Of a DNA stretch of 64,000 nucleotides, positions 48,601 through 59,955 are shown piece after piece. Position numbers and translations under genes: made by a program. Each line of letters opens with the position of its first letter. The stretch's first letter is position 1. The DNA is from Bimastos eiseni (lineage: Eukaryota > Annelida > Clitellata > Crassiclitellata > Lumbricidae): NCBI GenBank assembly GCA_959347315.1, contig OY365808.1, positions 58,458,861 to 58,522,860 of the forward strand, in the 5' to 3' direction. Below the pieces are notes generated by a model. That model searched no databases. It was given only the letters and a program-made list of their open reading frames with translations, and had not been told where the DNA came from.

Positions 48601-51600
48601 ACAGTCAGGTCCTTCAGTCGACAAACGCCAGAGTAAGACGGCAGATCATTTCTAATCTGTTGTCCTTCTTCATTTAATTTATATCACTGTTATTATTTTA
48701 CTAAAATTCATCTGGCAGGAATCTGTCCCAATGGAGTGACAAAAAAATTGGACAAATGCCAGGTTTTGCTGTTCCTATGCCAGGTTTTGCGATTATGGAG
48801 ATGGCCGTTAACGATTGTAAAAATGCCAATTTCAAAGTTTTTTATTATTCATGTTTTTTTCTTTTTGTGACAATTATGGTGCAAAAAACTTTAATATGTA
48901 AAATTATTTTCTTATGTGGATCATTAAATTTGAATTGTGCTTCTTCAAGTGGACTAATCCCAACCCCATTGCAGCCAATTAAAACCATCTTAAGAAGAGA
49001 GATGAATGCCTGAGAAGGGGCCTGTTTGAGGTGAGGACGTTGTTCGGCGTAGCAATGGGAGCATGAGGTTTGAGCTGGGAGTGAGTAGAGTTCAGTGGAG
49101 AGGTGATCTGTTTAATTAACTGAATTTCCTCTTGCGCGTTGGATGTTCTGCTGAAGACTTCTTCCTGGTAATGTTCATGCTGTTTTACTCTCTCTTACGT
49201 TACAATTGGGTGATGTAATAATACGATATATGTTGTTGGGTCTGTTTCAACTGCAGCTGTTGATTGTCTTTGCAGCCTACAATGGGTTCTGGTCAGCTTG
49301 GCCTTGGTCAGACCGGCCAGGGGCTGATAGCGGTCAGCAGCGGTCAGTTCATTCGCCAGCCGATGACCGGGTCCATTCAGATCCCGTCGTCAGGCCAGCA
49401 CGGCATTCTTCAGATGCAGTCCGTGTCGTCGATGGCAACCATTGCCAAGCAGCAGACGACCGCTCCGCATTCTGCCGTTCTGTCGTCCACTCCGTCCATC
49501 GTATCGCGGCTCGTCCAACCGAACAGCTTCGCTCAAGTCACCGGTCAGTGCAGCATGACTGCGGCGGACATCATAATTGTGAATTTATATGGCGCCACTT
49601 CAAGACAGACTCTTCGGACACCCCACGGTCGAAGGCCAGACGCTCGCATGACCTCAGAAGTCTCCCAACTTGCAATTAGGGATGTGAAACGATAACCGGA
49701 AAACCAGTTTTGAAATCGATCATCGGTTTCTGTCATTTGGTATAGACGCGTCTAAGTGAAATATTTCCCGGCCGCGTCTTCCAACAGGGTAATCAATAGC
49801 TGCCAATTGCTAATAAAGGACCCTTTTGTCCAGACAAGAGTAGTGTGGGAAAGTGGGCTAGAGGAAGGGAGCCAACTAAGATAGAGAAGAGCCGACTGCA
49901 AAGCACCCGAATTTCATCCGTGCAGAGGAGAGCTAACAGGTGACTACCGGTGTGGGGTTTGAATGGAGAACGATGCATAGCGGCGGGGAGAGTATGAGAG
50001 CCGAGCGCTGTAGGTTTTCTGTTTGTTCCAAATTACGTCACAATGTGACTTAAACACTTCAGTATCGAGTGTTGATGCTGCATTGCGACATGTAATACAT
50101 AAAATGATGTTCATACTACAATTTACAATATTTTTCAAAGAACACTAATAAAAACCGATAACCAGTTTAAAATCGGTTTTTAAAATTCGATAATCGGTTT
50201 GCCCCAAAAATCGATATTAACAGCCCTACTTGCAATTAGAATAATGAATATGGAAAGATGAACGGCAGAGGGAAGACATGGTGGCGTGGTGTTCCAATAC
50301 ACGTGTGCCATTTGACTTAAGTTCAATTCTGGCTAAACTGAAAGGTGTGCTTACTTATCTGCGGTCGTCAGTAAGCAAATGATTATGAGATAGGTATAAC
50401 AGAAGTCATGTCTGGAAGGTTGTCATGCGTAGTGAATATTTAAGGTAGGAATAGCTGTGATGAAAAATCCACAAATGTTATGGAACTTGATATTTCTCCA
50501 TTTGTTTTTTATTTGATGATGCTGTGTGTCTGTTTCCAGTAACTCATTCGACGTCGTCCTCGTCTCTTGCTTCGGCCGTTGGAAGTTCTGCATCAACGGG
50601 CGTCGTTGGCGTGGCGACAAGTCCTAACATAAAGGATGTGACGGAGAACGTTCGCAAGTGCAAGAACTTCTTATCGACGCTGATAAAGCTGGCATCAAAT
50701 CAGCCGGAAGAGACTGTCAGCAACGTCAGGAACCTCATTCAGGGCCTTATCGTAAGTACAGCAGAACAAGATGAGATCTTGTCCTTTGATTGGTCAATCT
50801 CTGCTTGGGACTCTGTTGTGGTAGACATTTAGAAGTGCAAGACATGCGATGTATATCTAACCACAGGTATGATCACTGTGTTGCACATGGTTAATTGGTG
50901 ATCTTGGTTGTGCCACCCCATCATCAGTCATTTGCATATCATATATATGTACTTAATTATGGATGTAGAGAATGTAGGAGGATCAGTGCAGTTTCTAGTT
51001 TAAGTTTTCTCCCCAAGATGATAGGGGATTTTTATGTGAACTTTAAAGTAGACAAAGAATTAAGAGAATGTTCCCAAATGGATGGGACAAGTAAAGATTT
51101 CTCAAGTTTTATTTTTAATGTTTTTGTAGCTGATACTTACCTGTGATGTAAGAACTAAAAAAGATTATATATTGAATGTGTGATGTTGATTGTGGTCCAG
51201 AATTTCTGCTTTTCATTTCTGCCTGGATTCCCATTGCACTTCATGGTGGCTGGCTTACTAGTAGATGTGTTCAGAGTAGGGCTGTTAACAATTAATTTAA
51301 TTTTAATAGTTAACTTTTGAAAAATTGACGATTGACGAATTTAGTTACATACAGAAAATAACACAGATGGTTTTCTTGGTCATACTGAAGTGTTAGATCC
51401 ATGGTATGCAAACGATTTGTCGCCATGAATGTAATAAACGCTTGCAGCATTTTTGATATTTCCGTTAGCCAATAATTTAAATCCAAAATGTTCATGTAAT
51501 CGACCTGATATCTCTTTATATTTTAATATCTCGATTACTATCCGCCGCCATATTGCAATGTATACGGTTTATGTTGTTTCTTTCTCACTTCCGGTACATG

Positions 51601-54600
51601 TTAGTAATGGGCGGAATAATCAAAACGATTAATCGTTAAAAAACATTTTAATTGTTAAAGTAAATTAACGATTAATCGTTCAATTAATCGTTAATTTCTG
51701 CAGCTCTAGTTAAAAGTGAATGGCAGTCCTTCCTTAGAACTTGTCTTCTTGTCTTTCAGGATGGAAATGTCGAACCAGAGGATTTCACCAACCAGTTGCA
51801 GAAGGAGTTGAAGTCCTCTCCTCAGCCGTACCTTGTTCCATTTCTACGGGTATGTTGGTCGGTCTTGCTCCACAGGTACTCGTTGTGACACTGTCTTCTT
51901 TGGTTGTCGTGTCATCAACTGTCTCGTCACAGGGTGCTCTTACAATGAGATCAGTTTCTAAGTGTGCAAATGATGCTAAGCAGTAACAATTACATTGTGA
52001 CTTGGTTTTGCAGAGCCAGGCCCTGTTGGATCAGACAAAAATACACTGCAGGATCTATGATTATCATCGTATGAAAATACTAGATAATCATAGATCCAGG
52101 GCCTTCTTATATCATAAATAGCACCAATCAACGATCGATTATAAAATTCTAGTTACATTTCACGGTTAATTTTAAAAGAAATGCCAGTGATTAACTTGCG
52201 TATGAATGAACAAATTTTTCAGTCTTATGACGACATCCATAAACCTTTCTCGTTGTAAGAGATCAGGATGATTCGGAATTTGAGATCCACATGTGCTGTC
52301 GCCTTTCTTCACAGTTTGTGTTATATTGAGCATGTTGTAGGAATGCTCCTGTGTATGACAGATGTTCTGATGTATTGGATTATAGAATTTTAATTTAGCT
52401 GGGAAGTTGGCTTGTTGAAAGGGACACTACAGAAGGATCCTGGTGGCAGTAGGCATACCAATACTATATCAGGACCTACAAATATTATAACCAAAAACAT
52501 GTTATAACCTAAAACATATTATAACCTGACTTAGAGGGGGGAAAAAACTAATTAAGGCTGGCTTCTTATAAGGCATGACTTATAGGCAATCTGACTAGTA
52601 ACTAGTAGTTACACTATTAAACAGTAAAATCATTGTTGTTTATCCCATAAGTATGGTTATTTAATAACATATAAAATAGTAATATAAAGCATATATATAT
52701 ATATAAATGAATTTGTTGTCTGTGTTTGTAGAAGAGCCTTCCGTTTCTTCGACAGTCGCTTTACTATAACAAGATGACAATTGATGGCATCCGCGCTCCA
52801 CCTGCATCCGTCGCGAACCTCGGGGGAGTGGCGCTGTTGCCGGTCAGTACGACGGCCCCGGTCTTTGGCGTCGCCACGGCCCCAACCATCACAAGGCCAA
52901 GGCCGGCCTTACCAAATGCGGTCATGGTTAGTGTCTCCAGTTTTGATGGTCTGGGCGTTTGAGTGGAAAGGGTCTTCTAGTAAGGGTGTGATGATATCTT
53001 TGTGGTTTTATGACCCACCCATGCACACTTGTAGCGACATGGCTGCGTTACGGCGCTCTAGAAATTGTCCGTTTATTAATAATATGGTACAGATCTGTAG
53101 AGAGATTTGCAGGAGGTCAATACTTTAGTATTGTTATTCTTTTGTTCCAATGCAGATACATGGGGGTTGTAGTTGAGACCACTTGACAGTGCATTGCACT
53201 GATGCATCTGGTGATATACATCTGGGGATTTTGTTGAGAATGATATGTTCTTGTTGCCCGTTCTTTATTCCTTTTATTACTTAGCATTGCAGTTTGTAAC
53301 TGTTGCTATTCCATTGCTATTCTTGCATAGACAGCATTGCTTTGTACTACTCTATGTTATTGCTATGGTTGTTCTATTTACATGTCTGTCTGTGTACAGA
53401 CATGCATACACACGTGTACTCGTTAAACATTGTTTAGCATGTTGGGTCTGTGATGGCTTGAATTGATGAATATTGATTGATTGATGTGATTTGAATGGGT
53501 GTTGATTGTTAGAGGGGTTGTTCATTGTTTGACTATAGAACAAGCCATTGGTGCCTACTCATCAGGTCCAGCAGCAGCAGCATCATCAGCTGACCCCTCA
53601 GCAGCAGCAGCAACAACAGATCGCCCGGTTAGCCCTCCTTCAGCAGCATCAGCAGAATGCAAACAACGCTCGAATGTCTGGCGCCAAATCGGTGTACCAG
53701 GGCATCTCCTCCTCCTCTGACCAGACGAAGACCCTCCTCGCTCGACCCGCCTTGATGACCCTGCCTACCCCTTCTGGCACGATCGCGCCCCCCCTCGGCA
53801 CCCTCGCGTCCGCCGCCAACGTGACAAGCAACGGACTGGTCGCCCAGCTGGCCGCCGCGTCTGCTCTGCACAAGGGAGAGAAGCGCAAGTACGACGCTAT
53901 GCGGTGAGTCGTTCGTCCATGATCCATTTGTTCATCTCCTCCTCCGTACTTCCATCTGTTTTAAGATGTTTATATGGCGTTGTTGGAGATTATTGATGAA
54001 GGACGGCTGTTAAGAGATCGCCAATGAGAAATGGTTCTTGAGCTATTTCTTAACATACATTCGTATCCGTATCATTTTTTTGCCACACGCCCTCCTCCTT
54101 CTCATTTGCTGCTGAGGACAAGGCTGAGAAGATGAAGTGGAAAGAACACTTGGTATCGATGGCTATCTCTTGGGGTGGGGAACTGGTCCTTATGGAACCA
54201 CTGGCTGATGAGCACTCTTCTAAATGAAGTTTCATCTGCTCTAGGTTACAACCAGATAGACGTTCGTTTCCTTGCAGAGGTTTATAGCGAGATGGTGGTA
54301 AAAAGGAAGAAGCCTTGAGTTTGATGTTTGACTATTGTTGACAGCGATGATGACGACATCAACGATGTTGCGACGATGGGTGGTGTCAACCTGACGGAGG
54401 AGAGTCGTAACATCCTTGCCACGAACTCTGAACTTGTCTCCGGTCAACTGAGGTCGTGCAAGGACGAAAAGTTCCTCGACACTCAGCTTCTTACGCAGCG
54501 CATCAATGGCGTCGGTTCGTCTCGACTTCTTTCAGTTCGTCTGTCGTCTCTTCTCTTTACTTACGTCCTTTGTTGTTGTCAGGGCTATTGTCGTTTGCTT

Positions 54601-57600
54601 GTGCATTCTTTGTTGTCTTGGGTTTCTTTGTTTTGGGAGATTTTACTTCCTTTTCATTTCTTGGTGTTTATCATGGACAAGGCTTCACCATTTTGATTTT
54701 GCGTTATTGTGTGATTTTCTTACATTTTGCATTTGCCCTTTCTCATGGTGTTTACGTGTTTGTTTTTTGTGTTTTGCCCATTGCTATGAAGTGTTTAAGT
54801 TCTTTTAATTTTCTCATTTGGGTGTCTGGTTTGTTTTTGCTGTGTGCTAAGGTAGCCAAGCAAAGGAGACTCTTGCTATATAGTGTTGTTGCTATGAGTG
54901 AAAGGTACAGAGTTATAACAATGTCTGTAGTTGTGGGTGACATCAATGGTAAGAGTGGAAAGATGACACCTGGTCATTGGATTATCATGGGTCCCCAGGA
55001 TGTGGCATTAATTAAAGTAGCAGTTATGGGACAATTGTTACCTTCTCAAACTTGATGATAGGCTGCAACTCTAATATAATTATGAAGTGTTCTTTGCACT
55101 GTTAAGGCTTTTGGCGATGTATTCCAATTCGCCAGATTCTAAAAGTGTTTTTATTCTATGTGTTGTTGTTTAATGCTTTTCATGATATAGATTGTCATTT
55201 GAATTTTTGGCAGCCAAGAAACGTGGCATAGAAGGTGGTGCTTCAGGTGATGTGGCTAGTTTGGTTTCACATGCTGTCCAAGAATACCTGAGAACCCTGA
55301 TGGAAGAGCTGGCCATCGCCGCCTCCCATCGCCTCGAAAACTTTAAAGTGAGTCCTACTGAGCACCAGATGTCTAGTCGTGTGCCTCATTGTAAGATTAT
55401 TTATCTATTGTTAGTGCAAGTTTGATTAGACACCATCAGTGATGGTTATGATCAATTCAATTGATAGTTATCTATTAGGCTTAATTAGAATTGGATGAAG
55501 CACTCCTTGCATTCTGTCCATTCTTTGTTTATGAACTTTTATTCATCTTAACACGGCTGTCAAAGTTTGATGATACATAAGCTGGCTGCCAATTAGTGTT
55601 GTTAATATTACTGAATCTTGTACAGTTCCCTATATTAATTTAGTTCTTCTTTCTGAAACGACTTTTGGCTCGAGGCCAGAGAAGAGTTGAGCTCATTATA
55701 GATTTCAGGTGAGATGAATGATTGCATCTTAACACTGGGTCGAGTTGATTATTGATTGTGCTCATTTGTAATTAAAAGTGTTGAGTCTGTTAGAATATCT
55801 ATGTAGGTATCTGATGAAGATGTAAGAACCTAATGAAGATGAGTTGCTGAACAGAGCCAATTATATACCATAATATGTGGAATGGAAGAAACCAATGGTT
55901 TAAAGTAAGACATTTAATATCACCAGGATCTGGTCAAAAAGGTTGTTGAAACTGACGTAATATTGACCGTTTGTTTCTCGTTGACAGAATGATTCACGGT
56001 ACGAAGTGTCAAATGACACGAAGACGCAGTTGAAGTTCCTTGAGGAACTCGGTTCCTTAGAGAGGAGGCGACACGAAGAGGCCGAGCGAGCCATACTCAT
56101 GCGAGCCGCCAAGGTCAGTTGTTCCTCCGTCTGCTATTTGCATTTAGGAAATGATGTACTGTTACTACTTTTAGTAGTATTTGACGCAAAGGATAAAATT
56201 GAGAGTATTGGACGAATTCGACTGTTGTTGCTATTATAAGGACAAGAGTCGTCCATCTTGTCTATCTTCTTTGTGGTCTCTGCAACTGTTTTAAGCCATT
56301 GTATTGTGATTTGTGTTCTTTAAGATATCTTTCAGCAGAGTTGAAAGCTATCTTCGCATTTTTATTGCGATCTTCACACTGCTGTCTGGATGACAACAGG
56401 CCTTTGGGATCAGTTTTATTTTTTTATTATTATTGTTATTATTTTTACTATTATTATTATATGAGCATGCAAGACCTTTGTTAATGAAGGTTTTTTTCAA
56501 AGACCATAAGCGACAACTGTCTGAGAGGTTCTTGAACACGTTCTCTTCATGTAAGAAGTCGTGTGCTGTATAAGATCAGCTGTCATCTATCACAGCAGCA
56601 GTGCCAAGCATTTCAGTCAAGAAGGAGTCTCTCTATAGCTTTCTATTTCTTTTGAAAATCCTTTGTGGAGTTTGACAGATTTTTGATGTTTGAGCCTTTT
56701 TAAAGTTAAATTGAAAGTGTTGTCACTGTTAGAGATTGTTTTATTTCAATGTTTGATTGCAATTGTATCTAAAATATTTGCACTTGCTGTTTTCTCAGAG
56801 TCGAGCAAAAGTTGAAGATCCGGAGCATGCCAAGCTAAAAGACAAGGCCAAATTGGTGAGTATGACCTGAACTTTAACTCTTCAGTAATTACGCTTTGAA
56901 AAGACCATGTGCTGCTTTTGTGCTGCCTCCTGCTTCCAACTTGTGTTGTTGTCATTATTTGTTTTGTAGGTCAGATATAAATTTATTTTATCAGGCTAAT
57001 TGTTTGTATTCAGCGGGAAAAGGAGATAAATAGATGAGTATAGTTGAATGTTGAAAGATGATCATCGGCTGATAGGTTTCTCATTGATTTAAATACTTTT
57101 ATGGATTTGTTTCTTTGTTAATCACTTGTTGGGATTGTTGAGTGGTTGATTAAGAGGGTCAGTAGCGATTTAACGGTTGTCTCAGCACTGCTGTTTTAAG
57201 CGCTTGGCTCAGCGCTTTAGCACTTGGCAGAGTAGTTTAGTGCCTGACTCAGTCTGTGCATGGACATTTAGGTGTCACCATTTGCAGATCTAAAGAAGTC
57301 GTCTGACATGGATGCATATCTCACATATTTCTGTCCTTAGTGCTATGTAGCAATGTTGATTAAGTGCAGATAGAGTTGATAAGTCGAGTGATGCTATGTA
57401 AGTAACGTTGATAAATGATTGGCTTTGGTTTTGCAGATGCAACAGGCCGAGATGGATGAACTGCGACATCAGGAGGCGAATAGGACGGCGCTTGCGGCCA
57501 TCGGATCGCGCAAACTCCGTGCTGCTCAGGTTGGTCTCCTGCTTTGGCCAGATTCTGTCTCACGGTCTGCCTCTAAATAGAACTCTAGCCCTTAACCAGG

Positions 57601-59955
57601 AATTAAGAATATGGCAGCCAAGAGCTGGGTTTAATGCAGTATGGTTGTTGGTTTGCTAGATGGTCTGTGAGTCAGCTTTTGGTTTTAAAAGGGTTTTAAT
57701 CATGTGATTGGTTTTGCACTTTAATAATATGTTGCATTGGTTTCTCATTTGCTTTTAATGCATTCTCATCGTTAAATGCTTATTTCAACCTCTGTTCACA
57801 TTTCTCTCTTACTGGGCAAATTTAAACGATAATAATATATGAATTTTAGAATGAGAACATTTGAATTAATATTTAGAGGAAGGAATCGGAGTTTGCTTCC
57901 TGCACTGTACCGCATTGAAACATTGCTCACAGCATCATTCATTTTCTTAATTATCTAATTTGACATATTATTAACTGCGTCTGCATGTGTTGTGCCTTCT
58001 TCTCTGCCTTCAGTGGAATGTATGTTGTTGTTGTTGTTATTATTAGTAGTAAATTTTATGATGGACACAATGAAATAACGATGCAAAGTGTTGTGAATAT
58101 TAGGCTGAATTGAGTAATTGCCCTAACCCTGTGATGATGATGATGATCTTGTCTTTAGTTATTCAATGCTTAGAACACTAATTCTTAAAGAGTTATGCAA
58201 GTGTTTCTTCAACAAAGAATGTGAACGTTGGAGATGCATTGACATGAAGCTAATGTACCTAATATTTATGAACTGCACGTTGCTGTTAAGTTTGTTAGTG
58301 CAGTGAATTAATTGAGTTATAAGATATTATAGTTGTGTGTTCTGAAGAGACTTCATCATTATCGTCAACATCTCGCCATCCATCCATTTATTTCACCCCT
58401 TTCTTTGCTGTTTTAACGACTGTCTGTGACACGACTTTGGTTTTTTTTGGTTCAGGGTTCAAGTAGTTCAACCGACCCAGGAACATCGGGTAACAAAACC
58501 GTTGTAAGTACGGCCGACTGCGGTCTCTGTCTTTTCTTCATGTCATCAGTTGTTGTGCTTTCAGCCCAACAACTGACATTAGTTAATGTAGGTGTAAGGA
58601 GAGAGCAGACCCTTCAACCAGACATTAGATGCAGTAGCCCCAGCATGAGGTGAATTACTAGCAACTTCAGTTTCTCTGCTTGGCATACAAGGGTAGGTGG
58701 TCAGTCCTCTCCCTCGCTGCCTCTTCTTCCCTTTTATAGTGTATGGTCATAGAGCTGTACTGATACATATACTTGTAATCGGGCTGATCCTAAACTAATT
58801 ATTACCTAATGCGTCTGTCTATCTGATCTAAATATAGACTGTCCGCAGCACCGGGTGCAGTAACCTTTAGCCAGTTTTTCCGTAGATCTTCCATAAACCT
58901 TACTGCACCAGGTGCTGTTAGAATCTTTCAAACTAACAGAATATAAACAAAATATCCGATTCGAGTTTCAAAAAACCTTTATTCACGTATTTGTCAGTAT
59001 ATTTGCAGTTATTAAAATTAAATATATCGTGTAATGTAAATATTTGTATTTATTCAAGTGAGATGCACACTTACTGGATGAAACTCGATTTAGGGACCTT
59101 GAGCAAGTCCTTTGCGCGCAATTGCTCTGCAGTACAACTGCAATTTTGCCGTTGAGGCATGTGTATGCACTTCTGATCAAAAAATTTTGGAAGAAGGGCA
59201 GTATCAAATTTCGGAAATAAATAAATAAATATGCGTGTAAGCAATGTTGTTTAGAGGGCATTTCACGGGTAAACAATGCGACGGCCGCTGAATTTCCTTG
59301 CCTTTGGAGCGCAAGTTGTAGCCTTTCTTTGCAATGGGAGGAAACGGGTTGAATTGAGAGCTATTATATTTTCTGACCTGTGCTTCTTCACGGATTAACT
59401 GCTAGTTTTTAGTTTAATCAGTAACAGTAATTGGTGCCAATAAAATAATTATTGTTCCTAGTTTTGACGACTCATCCGATATATTTAACAATTCCATGTC
59501 TGCTTCTTCTACCTAGTAACATCCTGCTGCGGCATCGAAAACGCTGAAAAAAATTTGTTTTTTTGGCAAAATGATTGTTATAAACAGCAAAAGAGCAATG
59601 ATATCAAAATTATCAACTTAATGATCGGTGTTGGGTATTTCAATAATCAACTCGGTATGGGCATGATCTGCTTTTTTCGCTTCTGTGCATTGTATTCTTC
59701 ATTGAAATCCGTATTTTTTGGCCGTAGTCAGACCGGGAGCGCCTCTGAGTAGATATCTTGAAGGGGCGCTATATTAAGTTCACATTGATTGATTGATTGC
59801 TGGTTTGATTGAATGTTCGCTCGACTACTTCTGTGTTGCAGGTACCAGCGAGGCCACGCATTCGTCGAGTCAACCTCAGGGATTTCTTGTTCGTCTTGGA
59901 GCAGCGAAAGGACACGCGACGCTCACTGATGCTCTACAAGGCATTCCTCAAGTGA
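44589..59955 (+). CDS. TAF4: TAF4, TFIID subunit 4 (TBP-associated factor), 14 exons
   Basis: I joined exons 44589-45695, 48486-48632, 49276-49543, 50540-50751, 51760-51849, 52732-52926, 53539-53903, 54345-54514, 55214-55347, 55988-56113, 56799-56855, 57437-57529, 58456-58503 and 59842-59955. They total 3,126 nt, 1,041 codons plus stop, with all phases compatible; the human protein has about 1,085 residues. Residues 1-507 are Ser/Thr/Gln-rich. The TAFH (NHR1) domain lies at about 540-625 and opens with ENVRKCKNFLSTLIKLAS. The C-terminal TAF4 region (796-1041) starts DDDINDVATMGGVNL, continues ILATNSELV and RSCKDEKFL, and ends RVNLRDFLFVLEQ...LLYKAFLK-like at the stop. TAF4 is a core TFIID scaffold whose histone fold pairs with TAF12 and whose TAFH domain binds activator peptides (family knowledge). 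The gene looks complete and intact. Confidence 0.95.
47160..47375 (+). mobile_element. Non-LTR retrotransposon fragment in TAF4 intron 1
   Basis: RGLLLVPRMHT...RSFAYVGPFGCNSLPLTL matches the C-terminal pattern (L.VPRT....FA..GP..WNSLP) of CR1/L2-like polyproteins. Confidence 0.6.
47390..47625 (-). mobile_element. tRNA-derived SINE-like repeat in TAF4 intron 1
   Basis: On minus, GTCGAGTGGTTAGCCTGCTG (A box), then GGTTTGGGTTCAAATCT (B box), then a body with GACCATACACTATCC and GATGGTGAGAGG, shared with 58660-58760. Confidence 0.65.
48486..48632 (+). CDS. TAF4: TAF4 exon 2
   Basis: Acceptor TACTTTTCAG, donor GCCAGA|GTAAGA, 49 codons in phase 0. Contains NLVLVKNERGQMIMFQN. Confidence 0.85.
49276..49543 (+). 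CDS. TAF4: TAF4 exon 3
   Basis: Acceptor GTCTTTGCAG, donor CACCG|GTCAGT (phase 1). Encodes 89 codons of Gly/Gln/Ser-rich sequence starting PTMGSGQLGLGQ. Confidence 0.85.
49677..50228. mobile_element. hAT-type MITE in TAF4 intron 3 with 8-bp TSD
   Basis: The 552-bp insert starts TAGGGATGTGAAACGATAAC and ends TTAACAGCCCTA. It is flanked by a perfect 8-bp duplication CTTGCAAT (49669-49676 and 50229-50236), the length made by hAT transposases. It has no coding capacity. The subterminal regions carry repeated ATAACCGG/CCGGTTAT words. Confidence 0.8.
50540..50751 (+). CDS. TAF4: TAF4 exon 4, start of TAFH domain
   Basis: Acceptor TGTTTCCAG, donor TTATC|GTAAGT. After a Ser/Ala-rich lead it encodes DVTENVRKCKNFLSTLIKLA and then NVRNLIQGLI, the first helices of the TAFH/NHR1 domain. 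Confidence 0.95.
51277..51708. mobile_element. hAT-type MITE in TAF4 intron 4
   Basis: The 432-bp insert starts TAGGGCTGTTAACAATTAAT and ends ATTAATCGTTAATTTCTGCAGCTCTA. Its flanks GTTCAGAG and GTTAAAAG match at 6 of 8 positions, a decayed 8-bp duplication. Its left end shares TAGGGCTGTTAA with the inverted right end of the MITE in intron 3. Confidence 0.7.
51760..51849 (+). CDS. TAF4: TAF4 exon 5, TAFH domain
   Basis: Acceptor TTGTCTTTCAG, donor CTACGG|GTATGT, 30 codons. Encodes EDFTNQLQKELKSSPQPYLV, the hallmark stretch of the TAFH domain, then PFLR. Confidence 0.95.
52051..52097. repeat. 15-bp perfect hairpin in TAF4 intron 5
   Basis: GGATCTATGATTATC (52051-52065) and GATAATCATAGATCC (52083-52097) enclose a 17-base loop. 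GGCCCTG (52019-52025) and CAGGGCC (52097-52103) extend the symmetry outward with a gap, so this may be a short MITE remnant. Confidence 0.7.
52732..52926 (+). CDS. TAF4: TAF4 exon 6, end of TAFH domain and linker
   Basis: Acceptor GTGTTTGTAG, donor GTCATG|GTTAGT, 65 codons in phase 0. KSLPFLRQSLYYN closes the TAFH domain. An Ala/Pro-rich linker follows. Confidence 0.9.
53539..53903 (+). CDS. TAF4: TAF4 exon 7, Q-rich linker
   Basis: Acceptor TTTGACTATAG, donor ATGCG|GTGAGT (phase 2). Encodes two short polyQ runs, an Ala/Thr-rich segment and KGEKRKYDAM just before the conserved C-terminal domain. Confidence 0.9.
54345..54514 (+). CDS. TAF4: TAF4 exon 8, histone-fold region
   Basis: Acceptor TTGTTGACAG. 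Encodes DDDINDVATMGGVNLTEE, ILATNSELV and RSCKDEKFL, the conserved opening of the TAF4 C-terminal domain. The donor GTCG|GTTCGT is weak, but it is the one that gives phase 1 and joins INGV to AKKRGI as the family expects. Confidence 0.9.
55214..55347 (+). CDS. TAF4: TAF4 exon 9
   Basis: Acceptor TTTTTGGCAG, donor TTTAAA|GTGAGT. Encodes KKRGIEGGASGDVASLVSHA, then EYLRTLMEELAIAASHRLEN, the conserved helix that follows the histone fold. Confidence 0.9.
55988..56113 (+). CDS. TAF4: TAF4 exon 10
   Basis: Acceptor TCGTTGACAG, donor GCCAAG|GTCAGT, 42 codons. Encodes TQLKFLEELGSLERRRHEEA, then ERAILMRAAK, the conserved charged helix of the TAF4 C-terminus. Confidence 0.9.
56799..56855 (+). CDS. TAF4: TAF4 exon 11
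   Basis: Acceptor TTTTCTCAG, donor AAATTG|GTGAGT, 19 codons. Encodes SRAKVEDPEHAKLKDKAKL, matching the SRxxxEDPEQ...KAK segment of the family. Confidence 0.85.
57437..57529 (+). CDS. TAF4: TAF4 exon 12
   Basis: Acceptor TGGTTTTGCAG, donor GCTCAG|GTTGGT, 31 codons. Encodes MQQAEMDELRHQEANRTALA, then AIGSRKLR, the conserved ALAAIG(P/S)RK motif of TAF4. Confidence 0.9.
58456..58503 (+). CDS. TAF4: TAF4 exon 13 (micro-exon)
   Basis: Acceptor TTTGGTTCAG, donor ACCGTT|GTAAGT, 16 codons of Ser/Gly/Thr linker. It bridges exons 12 and 14 in phase 0. Confidence 0.75.
58655..58765 (-). mobile_element. Partial SINE-like copy in TAF4 intron 13
   Basis: On minus it carries GACCATACACTATAAAAGGG, then GGGAGAGGACTGACCACCTA, matching the body of the 47390-47625 and 39930-40195 copies. 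The tRNA head is missing. Confidence 0.45.
59640..59802 (+). mobile_element. CR1/L2-like 3' UTR tail in TAF4 intron 13
   Basis: GGAGCGCCTCTGAGTAGATA, then GGGGCGCTATATTAAGTTCA and an (ATTG)n tail. The form matches the other 3' ends in the window, but no coding part remains. Confidence 0.5.
59842..59955 (+). CDS. TAF4: TAF4 exon 14 (stop codon)
   Basis: Acceptor TCTGTGTTGCAG. Encodes RPRIRRVNLRDFLFVLEQRK, then SLMLYKAFLK and TGA. This matches the invariant TAF4 C-terminus, so the protein ends where expected. Confidence 0.95.
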   Translation, partial: VPARPRIRRVNLRDFLFVLEQRKDTRRSLMLYKAFLK

